Source: Desulfatibacillum sp. (GTDB lineage: Bacteria; Desulfobacterota; Desulfobacteria; Desulfobacterales; Desulfatibacillaceae). Taken from it: DNA of 64,000 nucleotides. Positions 28,141-37,177 of this stretch are shown piece by piece; position 1 is the stretch's first letter; each line of letters begins with the position of its first letter. The notes beneath the pieces were generated by a model, which did no database searches, was not told the origin of the DNA, and saw nothing but the letters and a program-made list of their open reading frames with translations. Both the position numbers and the translations under genes were made by a program. The DNA lies in NCBI GenBank assembly GCA_016342355.1, contig JAEINP010000006.1, positions 62,001-126,000 on the forward strand. Reading direction: 5' to 3'.

Positions 28141-28861
28141 GATAGCGGTACCCTCCTGGTCCCTGAACCTGTAAACAGAAATATCTTGATACGTGAATTC
28201 CCGGGGAGGGTCAACGGGCATTTGGATTTTTGGGGGATTTGTAAGCCCCAAGGCTAACCCGCTGCCTTGGTTGTTTTCTGATCCGCTGGAATCCTTGACT
28301 TTCTGGCAGGACTGATACTAATCTAATATTTTATGTGATTCCAAATCATTCACACGGCGTTTACTTTTGCTTTTGCTCCTTGTCAATGCCGGAAATGGGG
28401 GCGTTGGGGAGACTTGGTTGAAAAACGCCCGGTTATAGGGATTCCGAGTATTTGTCCTCAAGCAGCCCGGGCAGGAACTGTGACAATCAATCCGTAAGGC
28501 CTATCCGCCGGATTACGAGGCCCATGACCTGGGATTTCGCGTAGTCCGCGACCTGTAATCCACCCAGCCGCCAATTACCCTATGCATTCCCACGCAGAGC
28601 ATGGGAGCGAGACAAGTTGCTCTCACCCCTGCTACCCATCGACATTGGATGACGACCAGGGCGGACGCCCAGGTCCGCCCCCTACGCAAAGACGGAAGGC
28701 TCTGGTGTCTTTTTATTGACATGATTTCAGGTAATTATGATTTACATCCCCACGGATGGCCATGGGAACTCACCCCCCATCCTGACCTTTCCCTGCCGGT
28801 GGCGAAGGGAATTGATCGGTGGCCGCTTCGCGGCGATGATTTGATTGGGCGCGGCAAGCCA

Positions 28862-29176
28862 CGCCCCTACGCAGACCACAAGGCATTCCATGCCACCGGG
28901 GATTTTAATCAATCGCATACCTTTCATTTTGCTATGTAGCCGCAGGGCTTGCCCTGCCCCGAGGGTTGGGGGACCAACCCCCTACAAAAACCACAGGGCG
29001 TAGCAAGCGGCGCCCCTACGCAGACCACAAGGCATTCCATGCCACCGGGGATTTTAATCAATCGCATACCTTTCATTTTGCTATGTAGCCGCAGGGCTTG
29101 CCCTGCCCCGAGGGTTGGGGGACCAACCCCCTACAAAAACCACAGGGCGCAGCAAGCGACGCCCCTACGCAGACCC
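28862..29176. repeat. 149-bp tandem direct repeat (two full units plus a partial third)
   Basis: Unit 1 spans 28862-29010 and unit 2 spans 29011-29159. A third unit begins at 29160 and breaks off after about 15 bases. The units differ at only a few positions, for example GGCGTAGCAAGCGG versus GGCGCAGCAAGCGA at the right ends. Each contains the palindrome GCAGGGCTTGCCCTGC and a CCAACCCCCTAC segment. A diverged relative lies at 37010-37135. Confidence 0.9.
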
Positions 29177-29343
29177 ACGAACGAAATAGCCCTGCTGCTC
29201 GGAAGACCTCTAAATCGCTCGCATATCTTTTGTTCAAACTGCAATCCTTTAGCTTGCCCTGCCCTATCGTTGGACAACCGAATCAGAAGGGCGCAGCATG
29301 CAGCGCTCCCTACATGCGGCAACAATTCCGCTTGAAGTCGTAG

Positions 29344-29362
29344 GGGCAGGGTTTCCCTGCCC
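29344..29362. repeat. Palindrome GGGCAGGG-TTT-CCCTGCCC
   Basis: Eight-base arms surround a three-base loop. The same arms with an AGA loop recur at 36796-36814, and related palindromes occur in the 149-bp repeat. This looks like a REP-type dispersed palindrome family. Confidence 0.75.
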
Positions 29363-29747
29363 AAAGGTGCGGGTATCGCGCCCTACATGCAACACCCCAT
29401 CCAGGAACCGAAGGGTGCAGGGTTTGCCCAGTCCCTACAAAAAATGCAAGACATCCCATGCCGCCCTGGATTTCAATCAACCCCCCAATTCGTGGAACTT
29501 ACTCAGTTAATAGCAATTTCGTATCAATCAATGTCCCGGCCTTCATTCACATAGCAGGTCTCACGGCTTGCCCCAGCCAGGACTCAAAAAGCGGAAAGAG
29601 CACGGAGATATTTTACACACCCGTGGCAAATACCCGTTGACAACTTACTTTACTGCCAGTAATATAATTAACCAGCGGTAGTAGCAAGGTTTCGAAAATG
29701 GCCCGAAACCCCAAAAAGCTCTTCACTCATCCAAAGGACGCATCACC

Positions 29748-30431
29748 ATGGATAAGCAGGACAAACATAAATCCATTTGCAGGAAGAGGAAGGAAAGGGA
29801 AAAAAAGCAACGGATTCAAAGCATTCTGGACGCCGCCAAAAAGGTATTCGCCTCCAAGGGATATTTGAAATCCACCATGGACGAAATCGCCATGGCCGCC
29901 GAGATCACCAAGCCCACCATCTATCTATACTTCAAAAGCAAGGACGACCTTATTTTAAGCCTCATGCAGCCTTTGATCGATGATAGTCGGAGCAGGCTGG
30001 AGATCGTTGAAAAGGAGCTTCTGTCCGGGGCGATCAAGAACGGTCGCGATTTGGTGACTGGTATTTTCCAGGCTTTTTACCACGGATATGAAATCCTGCC
30101 GGAAACATTTCGGGTGGTTCAATTGTTCCAGCAAAAGGACCTGATCTGTGAACTGAGGCCGGAAATCCGGGCGACCCTGGACGAAAACGGCCGGGGCAAT
30201 ATTGATCTGTGCCGCCGCATGTTGGCCAGGGGAATAGAGATGGAATTGATCAAGCCGGTGAATGTCTACGAGATGGTGGATGTGATCTGGGCTTTGATAG
30301 TTGGCGTGATCCAACTGGAAGACTGCAAAGGGGATGAGCAAAAGGATCATAGATTGAAAAAAAAAACCCTTGATCTTGCACAGCGGCTGATTGTGGAAGC
30401 GCTCACCCGCAACGCAGAGCAAGTCATATGA
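29748..30431 (+). CDS. TetR-family transcriptional regulator
   Basis: The protein has 227 residues. An unusually basic N-terminal 20 residues (KHKSICRKRKEREKKQR) precede a TetR helix-turn-helix (ILDAAKKVFASKGYLKSTMDEIAMAAEITKPTIYLYFKSKDDL). The C-terminal ligand-binding domain is helical and diverse. Its stop codon overlaps the start of the acyl-CoA synthetase gene (ATGA at 30428-30431), so the regulator and enzyme are co-translated. The regulator probably controls this operon in response to an acyl-CoA or related ligand, which is inference. Confidence 0.92.
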   Translation: MDKQDKHKSICRKRKEREKKQRIQSILDAAKKVFASKGYLKSTMDEIAMAAEITKPTIYLYFKSKDDLILSLMQPLIDDSRSRLEIVEKELLSGAIKNGRDLVTGIFQAFYHGYEILPETFRVVQLFQQKDLICELRPEIRATLDENGRGNIDLCRRMLARGIEMELIKPVNVYEMVDVIWALIVGVIQLEDCKGDEQKDHRLKKKTLDLAQRLIVEALTRNAEQVI

Positions 30432-32638
30432 CCGCAAAACAGGAGAAACACAAAGTGGACATGTCGAGAGTCGCCAAATTGATTGATCGCGTAAAAAAAG
30501 AGGAACGGTTGTCGTTGACTGAGGCCGAATCCAAGACATTGCTGGGCGCTTATGGAATTCCCGTTGTGGAGGAAGCCATTGTGACCAGTGAGGAAGACGC
30601 TGTTTCCCGGTCATTGGAAATGGGTTTTCCCGTTGTGTTAAAGGGACACGGCTCCCGGCTGACGCATAAGACGGAAAGAGGGCTGGTTAAAGTAAACCTG
30701 CGTTCCGAATCCGAGATTCTTGAGGCCTTCAGGCAGATTAAGGAATCCGCCGGGGAGGATTGGGAAGGATGCCTGATCCAGCCTTTGGTGGAAGGCAAAC
30801 GCGAATTTGTGGCCGGTTTGATACGGGACCCCCAGTTCGGCCCCACGGTGATGTTCGGCCTGGGAGGCGTTTTCACCGAGGTCCTGGCCGACGCGGCCTT
30901 TTGCATCGCTCCGTTTTCCGAGACCCAGGCTGACTCTCTGATTGGTTCTATCAAAAGCAGCAAAATGCTGGGGGAATTCCGGGGCGAAAAAGCCGCGGAC
31001 CGGGCGGCGCTGCGCCGGACCCTTATGGGCCTGTCCCGGTTGGGGCTGGAGCATCCGGAGATCAAGGAAGTGGACATCAACCCCCTGATCGTCACGCCGG
31101 ACGGACAGGTCAAGGCCGTGGACGCATTGGTGGTGCTGGAAAACAACGCAGCCGCGATCCCGGAAAACGCCGTGCCCATGGAGGCCAGCGAAAAGCAGAT
31201 TCAGGAAATCCGCCAGGCCCTGGACTGGGCCTTCAACGCCCAGTCCGTGGCGGTGGTGGGGGCCACAGTTCCCAACATAAGCGGATTTGCAGGCATGTTC
31301 GGTTGCATGCGTAACTTCGGGTATGCGGGAAGGCTGTATCCGGTCAATCCCAAACTCACTGAAATCGGCGGCATCAAGGCCTATCCCAATCTTACGGCCC
31401 TGCCCGAAAAGGTGGATCTGGTCATTGTGTCTGTGCCCGCGCCTGTTGTTCCAGCAGTATTGCGGGAGTGTGTGGCCACGGGCAACAAGACCGTTCACAT
31501 TTTCACAGCGGGCTTTAAGGAATCGGGCGAGGAAGAAGGCATCCGGCTTCAGGAGGAAATGGAAAAAATCGCAGTGGAGGGCGGCCTCAACGTTATCGGC
31601 CCCAATTGCATGGGAATTTTTGTGCCGAAAAACAGGATGTTGACATGGCAGTGGGCGTCCGAGAAAAGCGGCCCTGTGGCCCTCATCAGCCAGAGCGGAG
31701 GCAACGCCCAGGAAATCACGAACTATACCACGGGGCGCTACGGGGTCGGGTTCAGCAAGGCCGTCAGTTTTGGAAACGCCCTGACCCTGGACAGCTCGGA
31801 TTTTCTGGATTACCTGGCCCGGGACGATGATACAAAAATCATCGCCATGTACCTGGAGGGTCTCAAAGACGGACGGCGCTTTCTCAAACTGGTTACGGAA
31901 ACCAACCAGAAAAAACCCATCATCATTTATAAAGGCGGGCTGAGCGAAACAGGCTCCAAGGCGGTCGCCTCGCACACCGGGTCCATGGCGGGCGGAAAAA
32001 AAATCTGGGAGGCTTTTTTTCGGCAGACCGGAGCCGTGCTGGTGGAGTCTACCGAAGAAATCGCCGACGTGGCCCTGGCGTTTAATCACCTGGGAAAAAC
32101 CCGGGGACCCAGAACGGCGGTCCTGGGATACGGCGGAGGCGCGGGGGTATCCGTCGCGGACAATTGCGCCAAAGCAGGCCTGGCGCTTCCGGCCTTTTCG
32201 CCGGAATTGCTCCGGGAATTGCGAAAATTGATCCCGCCCGCCGGAACCATCATCCGCAATCCCATAGACGCCATGGTGGCCTATTTTGATTTTAATCTCA
32301 TGGGCGATGTCCTCCAATTGCTTGGGGACAGTGAGGAAGTGGACAATATTATCGTGTCCATTCCCCTGGACTGGTTGTTTTCGGCGGAAGCAGACGGCGC
32401 ATATATCGAAAAAGTCGCCCAATACCTGGCAACGGATGGAAAAAAACGGGCGGGCGGCAAGCCCATGGTGGTGGTGTGGCGGCAATATCAGCCCATGCCC
32501 AAAATCAAAAGGTGGGCGCCGGTCCTGGAAAACATCCTTTTGGAGGCGGGAATTCCCGTTTACGAGGGAGTTCTTCGGGCTGTCAACGCCCTGGCCAAGC
32601 TGACCGCCTATTACGAGTTTCATAGGGGCGATAAATAA
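30428..32638 (+). CDS. ADP-forming acyl-CoA synthetase (acetate-CoA ligase family), ATP-grasp domain first
   Basis: The protein has 736 residues. The ATP-grasp (beta) domain is at the N-terminus (about residues 15-235), with VVLKGHGSRLTHKTERG and GPTVMFGLGGVFTEVL. The CoA-binding and succinyl-CoA-synthetase-like (alpha) domains follow (SVAVVGATVPNISGFAGM, NVIGPNCMG, ALISQSGGNAQE). The phospho-histidine loop ASHTGSMAG contains His516. The family interconverts acyl-CoA + ADP + Pi with acid + CoA + ATP, and conserves energy by substrate-level phosphorylation or activates acids. The beta-alpha domain order differs from the common alpha-beta fusion. Substrate range is unknown. The gene is translationally coupled to the TetR gene. 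Confidence 0.92.
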   Translation: MTAKQEKHKVDMSRVAKLIDRVKKEERLSLTEAESKTLLGAYGIPVVEEAIVTSEEDAVSRSLEMGFPVVLKGHGSRLTHKTERGLVKVNLRSESEILEAFRQIKESAGEDWEGCLIQPLVEGKREFVAGLIRDPQFGPTVMFGLGGVFTEVLADAAFCIAPFSETQADSLIGSIKSSKMLGEFRGEKAADRAALRRTLMGLSRLGLEHPEIKEVDINPLIVTPDGQVKAVDALVVLENNAAAIPENAVPMEASEKQIQEIRQALDWAFNAQSVAVVGATVPNISGFAGMFGCMRNFGYAGRLYPVNPKLTEIGGIKAYPNLTALPEKVDLVIVSVPAPVVPAVLRECVATGNKTVHIFTAGFKESGEEEGIRLQEEMEKIAVEGGLNVIGPNCMGIFVPKNRMLTWQWASEKSGPVALISQSGGNAQEITNYTTGRYGVGFSKAVSFGNALTLDSSDFLDYLARDDDTKIIAMYLEGLKDGRRFLKLVTETNQKKPIIIYKGGLSETGSKAVASHTGSMAGGKKIWEAFFRQTGAVLVESTEEIADVALAFNHLGKTRGPRTAVLGYGGGAGVSVADNCAKAGLALPAFSPELLRELRKLIPPAGTIIRNPIDAMVAYFDFNLMGDVLQLLGDSEEVDNIIVSIPLDWLFSAEADGAYIEKVAQYLATDGKKRAGGKPMVVVWRQYQPMPKIKRWAPVLENILLEAGIPVYEGVLRAVNALAKLTAYYEFHRGDK

Positions 32639-32666
32639 GAAAATCGTTGGCGCTATTGTTTTGAAG

Positions 32667-32703
32667 CAAAAAGGGTGTCCGCCGGGGCGGATACCCTTTT
32701 TTT
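32667..32703 (+). terminator. Terminator after the acyl-CoA synthetase gene
   Basis: An imperfect stem has arms AAGGGTGTCCGCC and GGCGGATACCCTT and is flanked by A and T tracts. The T run ends near 32703, about 30 bases after the stop. Confidence 0.88.
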
Positions 32704-32838
32704 AAGAATGATTGGGGCAACGTGGCAGTGCCCTGGCCCCTTTGCCTTACATACCAGATTTTGAATCGAATACAAAAAGACCGCCTGTATACACCAAGGA
32801 ATCTATCAGTTTTCCACCTCAGCTCCACCAAGGAAATC

Positions 32839-32867
32839 AAGGGGGTAGCCAAATCGGCTACCCCCTT
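32839..32867. terminator. Second hairpin, terminator-like
   Basis: Perfect 12-base arms (AAGGGGGTAGCC and its complement) enclose the loop AAATC, with a short T run after the right arm. Confidence 0.6.
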
Positions 32868-32974
32868 TTGTATTTGGCGGTAAGCTCACGGTAAGCACGG
32901 GGGCGAATTTGAATTCATTTTGACTCCGTTCATAGGGTCCGGTTCCAAGGCAGGATGGAAGGTTTTTTTCTTGC

Positions 32975-32996
32975 CCGGCTACCAATGGGCTACCAT
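32975..32996. repeat. 22-bp direct repeat, left copy (flanks Rhs locus)
   Basis: CCGGCTACCAATGGGCTACCAT-type sequence (22 positions) is repeated at 36605-36626 with two substitutions. Each copy itself contains two GGCTACCA-like halves. Confidence 0.55.
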
Positions 32997-33416
32997 CAAT
33001 CCACACATCGTGTTCAAATAGTCGAAAACCGCTCAACAGATAACCATCTTGAATTACTCATTTTTATCCTAAAGGCCAACTTATAACGATGAGTTGGTTT
33101 TGTAATAGCGCGCCTTTCAAACAATTGCTGATCGATATCGCTGCCAGACTAACATTCAAATTTTATGCCAAAACCCAAATACTGCAGTTTGTGGTCTGTT
33201 CGTGCGCACCCATGATGGAAGGTCATGGGGTTTCTGGGACATTGCCTTTGCCCGGTTTTGAAGCAAAGATCTGATCAATGGATATTCAACAGGGAGGGAT
33301 ATTCAGCCCATCGCATGTATTTGAACTTTTTGTGGGGTGAGCTTGGAGCAGAAGTGCTCTATTTGATTCGACTTAAGTGCTTGTCAACAATCCAGGGAAC
33401 CTTGAACGCACCCGTT

Positions 33417-34295
33417 CTATGAGAGATCGCGACTTGAAGGAACGTAACCCTCACGAAGCCAGGGATTTTGTTCGCAGCATTCTTTAAGTTGGCTTTCCAT
33501 CACCTCCCAAAAAGACCCTTTCTGGGGATAGGGACCGTCGTCCTCGAAGTGAAAGAATTGAATCCGATTGTCTTCCCCGCTTCTGCCAATGGTCAAAACT
33601 CCGCAACCTTTAATTTCGCACAGGATCAGATAGTTCTCCTTGGGAAACACAACTCTGGGGAGGCTGGAAAGCCCATGAATGATGAAATTGTCAGATTCGG
33701 CGCCTTCCGTTTGATTAATAATGTCCAGATACTCGGTTGGAAAAGAAATGTCAAAATATTGCAACCACGCCTCAATGGCCTTTGCCGACAACGGGGGATG
33801 AAAACGGGAAAAACCATGTTTATCCGTCCATTCTCCCACAGGGCCGCTTAAGGCCTTGGGAGGCGCCTGATTACCATCAGGCCACATGGATTCCGGAAAA
33901 ATTCTCGTTTCTTGTATTAAAATTGGCTTTTTGCCGATCTTTTTTGGACTTTTGTTAAGTTCAATGGAGAACACCACTCCGTTCACAAGTCCGATTTCCG
34001 CATGAAACAACTCATTCAATTCGGCGACCTGAAATTGCACTGAAGCACATACTCTTTCAGGCCAACGGTTGAAAAAAGGAGAGGCGGCCCGCAGCCTATC
34101 TTTGTCTTGAACCTTGTAACGAAAAACCACTTCCTTCTTGCTATTGCTTCTGACCACGGAGTGAATGGCCTCCATTTGATTGATAAACTCTGTCTGCTTC
34201 TCCGAGGTCAACTGATCCCCTATAGGTAATAGGATTTTTTTTTCATAAGATTTTAATGGTTCATGACGTTTGGACAAAAATGTGATCCATCTCAT
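33417..34295 (-). CDS. SUKH/SMI1-KNR4-like candidate immunity protein
   Basis: The protein has about 292 residues. The ATG at 34295 has a GGGAGG site at proper spacing; the frame to 34313 is longer by 6 residues. The first 150 residues are not recognised. The C-terminal part (from about 165) resembles the SUKH superfamily. It has a helical start (SAKAIEAWLQYFDISFPTEY), then LDIINQTEGAES as the NGG-type turn, then strands ending in NRIQFFHFEDDGP. SUKH proteins are frequent immunity partners of polymorphic toxins. It lies 22 bases downstream of the Rhs gene, the normal immunity position. The assignment is moderate because the family diverges strongly. Confidence 0.6.
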   Translation of the reverse strand: MRWITFLSKRHEPLKSYEKKILLPIGDQLTSEKQTEFINQMEAIHSVVRSNSKKEVVFRYKVQDKDRLRAASPFFNRWPERVCASVQFQVAELNELFHAEIGLVNGVVFSIELNKSPKKIGKKPILIQETRIFPESMWPDGNQAPPKALSGPVGEWTDKHGFSRFHPPLSAKAIEAWLQYFDISFPTEYLDIINQTEGAESDNFIIHGLSSLPRVVFPKENYLILCEIKGCGVLTIGRSGEDNRIQFFHFEDDGPYPQKGSFWEVMESQLKECCEQNPWLREGYVPSSRDLS

Positions 34296-34316
34296 TGCAC
34301 ACCTCCCTCCCATCCA

Positions 34317-36392
34317 TCATTCCTGAGCATTGTTGACCGCTGAGGAGGTTCCCCCATACAGAGCCCCTGTCACGACCCCTTTTAATGTATTAGGGAAACG
34401 AATGAAATGCTTGGCCAACGTACCTGCCTGCTGGCGGCTATTCCGCCAGATTTTTGGTAAAAAGTCCCATCTATGCGGATCTGACAGCGCATGTTTTGCA
34501 ATGGTCACATAGTTCCCGTTCAGAAGAGATCGAGGTCCATTCATCCTTGCTGGTATCCAGTGTGAAAACTCCAATCCTCGGCCAGCCGCGCCTGCAGCTT
34601 TTGCACCACCGGCGAAACCGGAAGACATGCTAAAAGCAATTCCAGACACTTCACCGGCCAGGTATGCTCCAGAGTCTTTGTCAACGCTTTCAAACCCCCA
34701 AATTTTTTCGTCAATATTGTCCCGTATGGCGGATGTCAATCCAAAGGAGATAAGGTCTCCGAAGCCAGCGGAAAAATTGCTGACATCCTCCAGCAACTCA
34801 TCACTGGAGTATAGTCCGAACCTGTCGTGCAAATTAACGGGATTGGCGCCTGCATATCCGTATAGATCCAGATCTCCGTCAGCAAAGCCAATAGGGTCCT
34901 GGCGGAGATAACGGCCTGTCTCGGGATCATAGTATCGATGCATATTGTAATGGAGGCCAGTTTCAGCATCATGATACTGTCCGGGAAAGCGCAAGGGATT
35001 TTCAAATCCTTTGGCTGCTTTCACATCGGTTTTCCCAAACGGTTCATAGTGAGCAATCCAAACAGCGTCGCCATTCTCATTGCTCATAGCCTGGGGAGTC
35101 CCCATATGGTCATTATGATAGAAGTAAACCCTGCCATCACATTGCATATATACAGGGTCCGTTCCCCATGCAGAGTCCGGGATATATCCGTATGTCTTTG
35201 TCACCGCTCCATCTGCATCCGCTTCCGCCACGAGCCCTTCATCCGAATAAAAGAAAAAGGTTTTGCGTCCGCCAATCTCTTTATAAATCCGCCTGCCCAA
35301 AGGGTCATAGGCATACTTTGCAATCAATTGTCCGGAGCAGTCTGAAACAGCTCTCAACCGGCCTGAGATGTCGTAAGCGTACCGAGTGATTGTTCCCTGA
35401 GCGTCTTTGAAAGTTCGATTTCCATCATTATCGTAAGCATAACGGGTGTTTCCCCTTTTTAGCAAGCGATTGTTTATGTCGAAAAGACTTGCAGTTCCAT
35501 TTTTTACTACTCGATTACCTGCTTCATCATAATTAAAAGCGATTTTTCTCTTTCCCTCTGCTGTTTTAAGCCGACCAAACGCATCGTAGGAGTATTCCAC
35601 TTTTTCATATGGAGTAAATTTTGAGACAATCCTTCCGAAGTTGTCATAGCTGAAAGCCATATCCATGACTGGTTTGCAGGTCGGCTTGGCCGCTTTGATT
35701 AACAAGGGCCTATTCTGACTATCACGAATTTCCATATCTTGAATTCCGTTGGGGAATATTCTTAAACAAGCGTCTTTGTCCTCATGGATTCCTATGACGC
35801 CGCCTTCGGGCAATCTCATAACCAGACCATTGGGATCACTATATGTGTATTGGGCAGTGCGGCCATCAGGACCGCTGAACGACTTTTTTCGGCCTAATGC
35901 GTCATAAGAGTAAGCGCCGGATAGCTCCACAGCCCCACACCTTAACGTCTCACCTGTCAATCGCCTGTTTTGATCGTATGAGAAAGAAAGGGAGCAATTG
36001 CCATCCTCGCAAAAGATCAGGTCACCACAATCATTATACTCAAATTGAACAACTTTTTCGGCAGCGCGAGTATTTTTAGTCTTGAAATATTCGATGCGGA
36101 CCAATCTGTTGTTTTCGTCATACTTGAGCTTTGTGCAGATGCCGGAGGGCCTGACTTCCATGAAGGGGAGTCCCTTGTTGTTGTACAAGTACAGGGTCTT
36201 TTCCCCCATGGGCTGGATCAAAACGCATAGTCTGCCTTCATCATCGAACTGAAAACAAGTTGAAGTCCCACTAGCATCTTGAGCCATGAGAATATTTTGT
36301 TGGCCATCAAAAGTCAGTTCTGCTCGACTTTGGACTCTGCCAAGTAGAGACGAAAGAGTTTGGACATCGTTTTTTATCCCAGAAAGTTTCAT
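34317..36392 (-). CDS. Short RHS/YD-repeat protein with C-terminal toxin-like tip
   Basis: The protein has about 691 residues from the ATG at 36392, with a GGAGG site 8 bases before. It has many YD repeats (for example FSYDNFGRIVSKFTPYEKVE and FNYDEAGNRVV) and the RHS core ending RYYDPETGRYLRQDPIGF, then YGYAGANPVNLHDRFGLYS near residue 528. The variable C-terminus of about 163 residues includes a pretoxin-like stretch (SAGFGDLISFGLTSAIRD). It also has the element GLEFSHWIPARM and LNGNYVTIAKHALSDPHR, found in a group of Rhs tips. No signal peptide, PAAR, VgrG or TcB-like N-terminal region is present, so it is far shorter than full Rhs proteins (about 1,400). It may be a truncated or orphan tip-delivery module. 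Confidence 0.88.
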   Translation of the reverse strand: MKLSGIKNDVQTLSSLLGRVQSRAELTFDGQQNILMAQDASGTSTCFQFDDEGRLCVLIQPMGEKTLYLYNNKGLPFMEVRPSGICTKLKYDENNRLVRIEYFKTKNTRAAEKVVQFEYNDCGDLIFCEDGNCSLSFSYDQNRRLTGETLRCGAVELSGAYSYDALGRKKSFSGPDGRTAQYTYSDPNGLVMRLPEGGVIGIHEDKDACLRIFPNGIQDMEIRDSQNRPLLIKAAKPTCKPVMDMAFSYDNFGRIVSKFTPYEKVEYSYDAFGRLKTAEGKRKIAFNYDEAGNRVVKNGTASLFDINNRLLKRGNTRYAYDNDGNRTFKDAQGTITRYAYDISGRLRAVSDCSGQLIAKYAYDPLGRRIYKEIGGRKTFFFYSDEGLVAEADADGAVTKTYGYIPDSAWGTDPVYMQCDGRVYFYHNDHMGTPQAMSNENGDAVWIAHYEPFGKTDVKAAKGFENPLRFPGQYHDAETGLHYNMHRYYDPETGRYLRQDPIGFADGDLDLYGYAGANPVNLHDRFGLYSSDELLEDVSNFSAGFGDLISFGLTSAIRDNIDEKIWGFESVDKDSGAYLAGEVSGIAFSMSSGFAGGAKAAGAAGRGLEFSHWIPARMNGPRSLLNGNYVTIAKHALSDPHRWDFLPKIWRNSRQQAGTLAKHFIRFPNTLKGVVTGALYGGTSSAVNNAQE

Positions 36393-36604
36393 GATACAAT
36401 CCTCCAATTCTTAAGATAGTTGGAGCCCGCCGGTTCAGCGTTATGACTATATCATGGAATTTTGGGCTGTTCGCCCGATGACCAGTTGTGTTGCTTCTAT
36501 GAACAGCAGAGTGCATAAAAAGGCTATTGACAAGGTTTCAAGGGGGCGATGGGCTGTCTTTAGACATCGGGTTGTTTAAAGCACAATTGCTAAAGACGGA
36601 TCTT

Positions 36605-36626
36605 CCGGCTACCAGTAGGCTACCAT
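36605..36626. repeat. 22-bp direct repeat, right copy (flanks Rhs locus)
   Basis: Partner of 32975-32996, with 20 of 22 positions identical and the same orientation. Confidence 0.55.
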
Positions 36627-36795
36627 TCTATGCCGACGGCATGCATAACATACTGAAATTACAGACCCCATGCACACCATGCACAAGGCAAATTCGGAAA
36701 CAGGGTGGCGAGATAATAGCGTTTAATATTAAGTGGTTATAGGTTATTTCACCATCCATTGCTGAGGTTGGCGGACATGTGTTCATTAGCCTTTA

Positions 36796-36814
36796 GGGCA
36801 GGGAGACCCTGCCC
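36796..36814. repeat. Palindrome GGGCAGGG-AGA-CCCTGCCC
   Basis: Same arms as 29344-29362 with a different loop. It is followed by CCTACCACAGACATG, resembling the CCCCTACGCAGACC segment of the 149-bp repeat. Confidence 0.7.
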
Positions 36815-37009
36815 CTACCACAGACATGCGGTAGGGCGTCCACCATGATATTTCAGTAGCATTTTATGGTTTTCTTGGCCGCATAGTTAACAGGCCTCGG
36901 CACACGCCCGTTCACATATTCACCACAAAGGACACGAGACTCCCGACAGGGGCATTCGAGAATGACAGTGGAGAAAGGTTTTGACATGGCGGCGCTTCGC
37001 AGCGAGAAT

Positions 37010-37135
37010 TCAAATAGGCGCAGCAAGCGATGCTCTCCACAAAAAAAAGCGCGGCAAGCCACGCAGCTACATTGTATCGAATAGTCCGATACCTTTCTTT
37101 TGCTGTTTAGGCGCAGGGCTTGCCCTGGTTTAGGA
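37010..37135. repeat. Diverged copy of the 149-bp repeat
   Basis: It shares, in the same order, GCAGCAAGCGA, GCGCGGCAAGCCACGC, ATACCTTTC followed by TTTTGCT, and GCGCAGGGCTTGCCCTG with the tandem repeat at 28862-29176. The alignment is by eye with gaps. Confidence 0.55.
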
Positions 37136-37177
37136 CACGAAAACCATAGCCCCTGCTCAGCTCTCATCAAATTCAAT

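Larger units (their letters stand above)
28141..29747. other. Repeat-rich intergenic region, no gene seen
   Basis: About 1.6 kb without a credible gene. It contains a 149-bp tandem repeat (separate entry), several CCCCTACGCA motifs (near 28680, 28864, 29013, 29162), and palindromes such as GCAGGGCTTGCCCTGC at 28942-28957. Many short open frames here are translations of the repeats. A distinct AT-richer stretch of about 80 bases precedes the TetR gene and may hold its promoter. Confidence 0.7.
32639..33416. other. Intergenic region between the synthetase and the Rhs/immunity locus
   Basis: Besides the terminator, it contains a second hairpin with arms AAGGGGGTAGCC (32839-32850) and GGCTACCCCCTT (32856-32867). 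It also holds a 22-bp sequence (32975-32996) repeated with two mismatches at 36605-36626 on the other side of the Rhs gene. Base composition is AT-richer than the enzyme genes. No credible gene is seen; short frames lack ribosome sites and family motifs. Confidence 0.5.
36393..37177. other. Intergenic region upstream of the Rhs gene with dispersed repeats
   Basis: The region contains the right 22-bp repeat copy (36605-36626) and a REP-like palindrome at 36796-36814. It also holds a diverged copy of the 149-bp repeat (about 37010-37135; shared segments are GCGCGGCAAGCCACGC, ATACCTTTCTTTTGCT and GCGCAGGGCTTGCCCTG). No gene is seen. The Rhs promoter should be in the first 150 bases. Confidence 0.6.

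Noticed and set aside
28513-28722. Small gene on the minus strand in the repeat region
   Set aside because: Translation of repeat DNA, Arg/Trp-rich, no ribosome binding site or family match.
28862-29176. CRISPR array
   Set aside because: The repeat is a long tandem unit of 149 bp without unique spacers, and no cas genes are near.
30638-32623. 661-codon open frame antisense to the acyl-CoA synthetase
   Set aside because: Shadow frame without motifs.
33089-33274. Small plus-strand gene before the Rhs locus
   Set aside because: No ribosome binding site, no hydrophobic or conserved pattern; probably decayed or random sequence.
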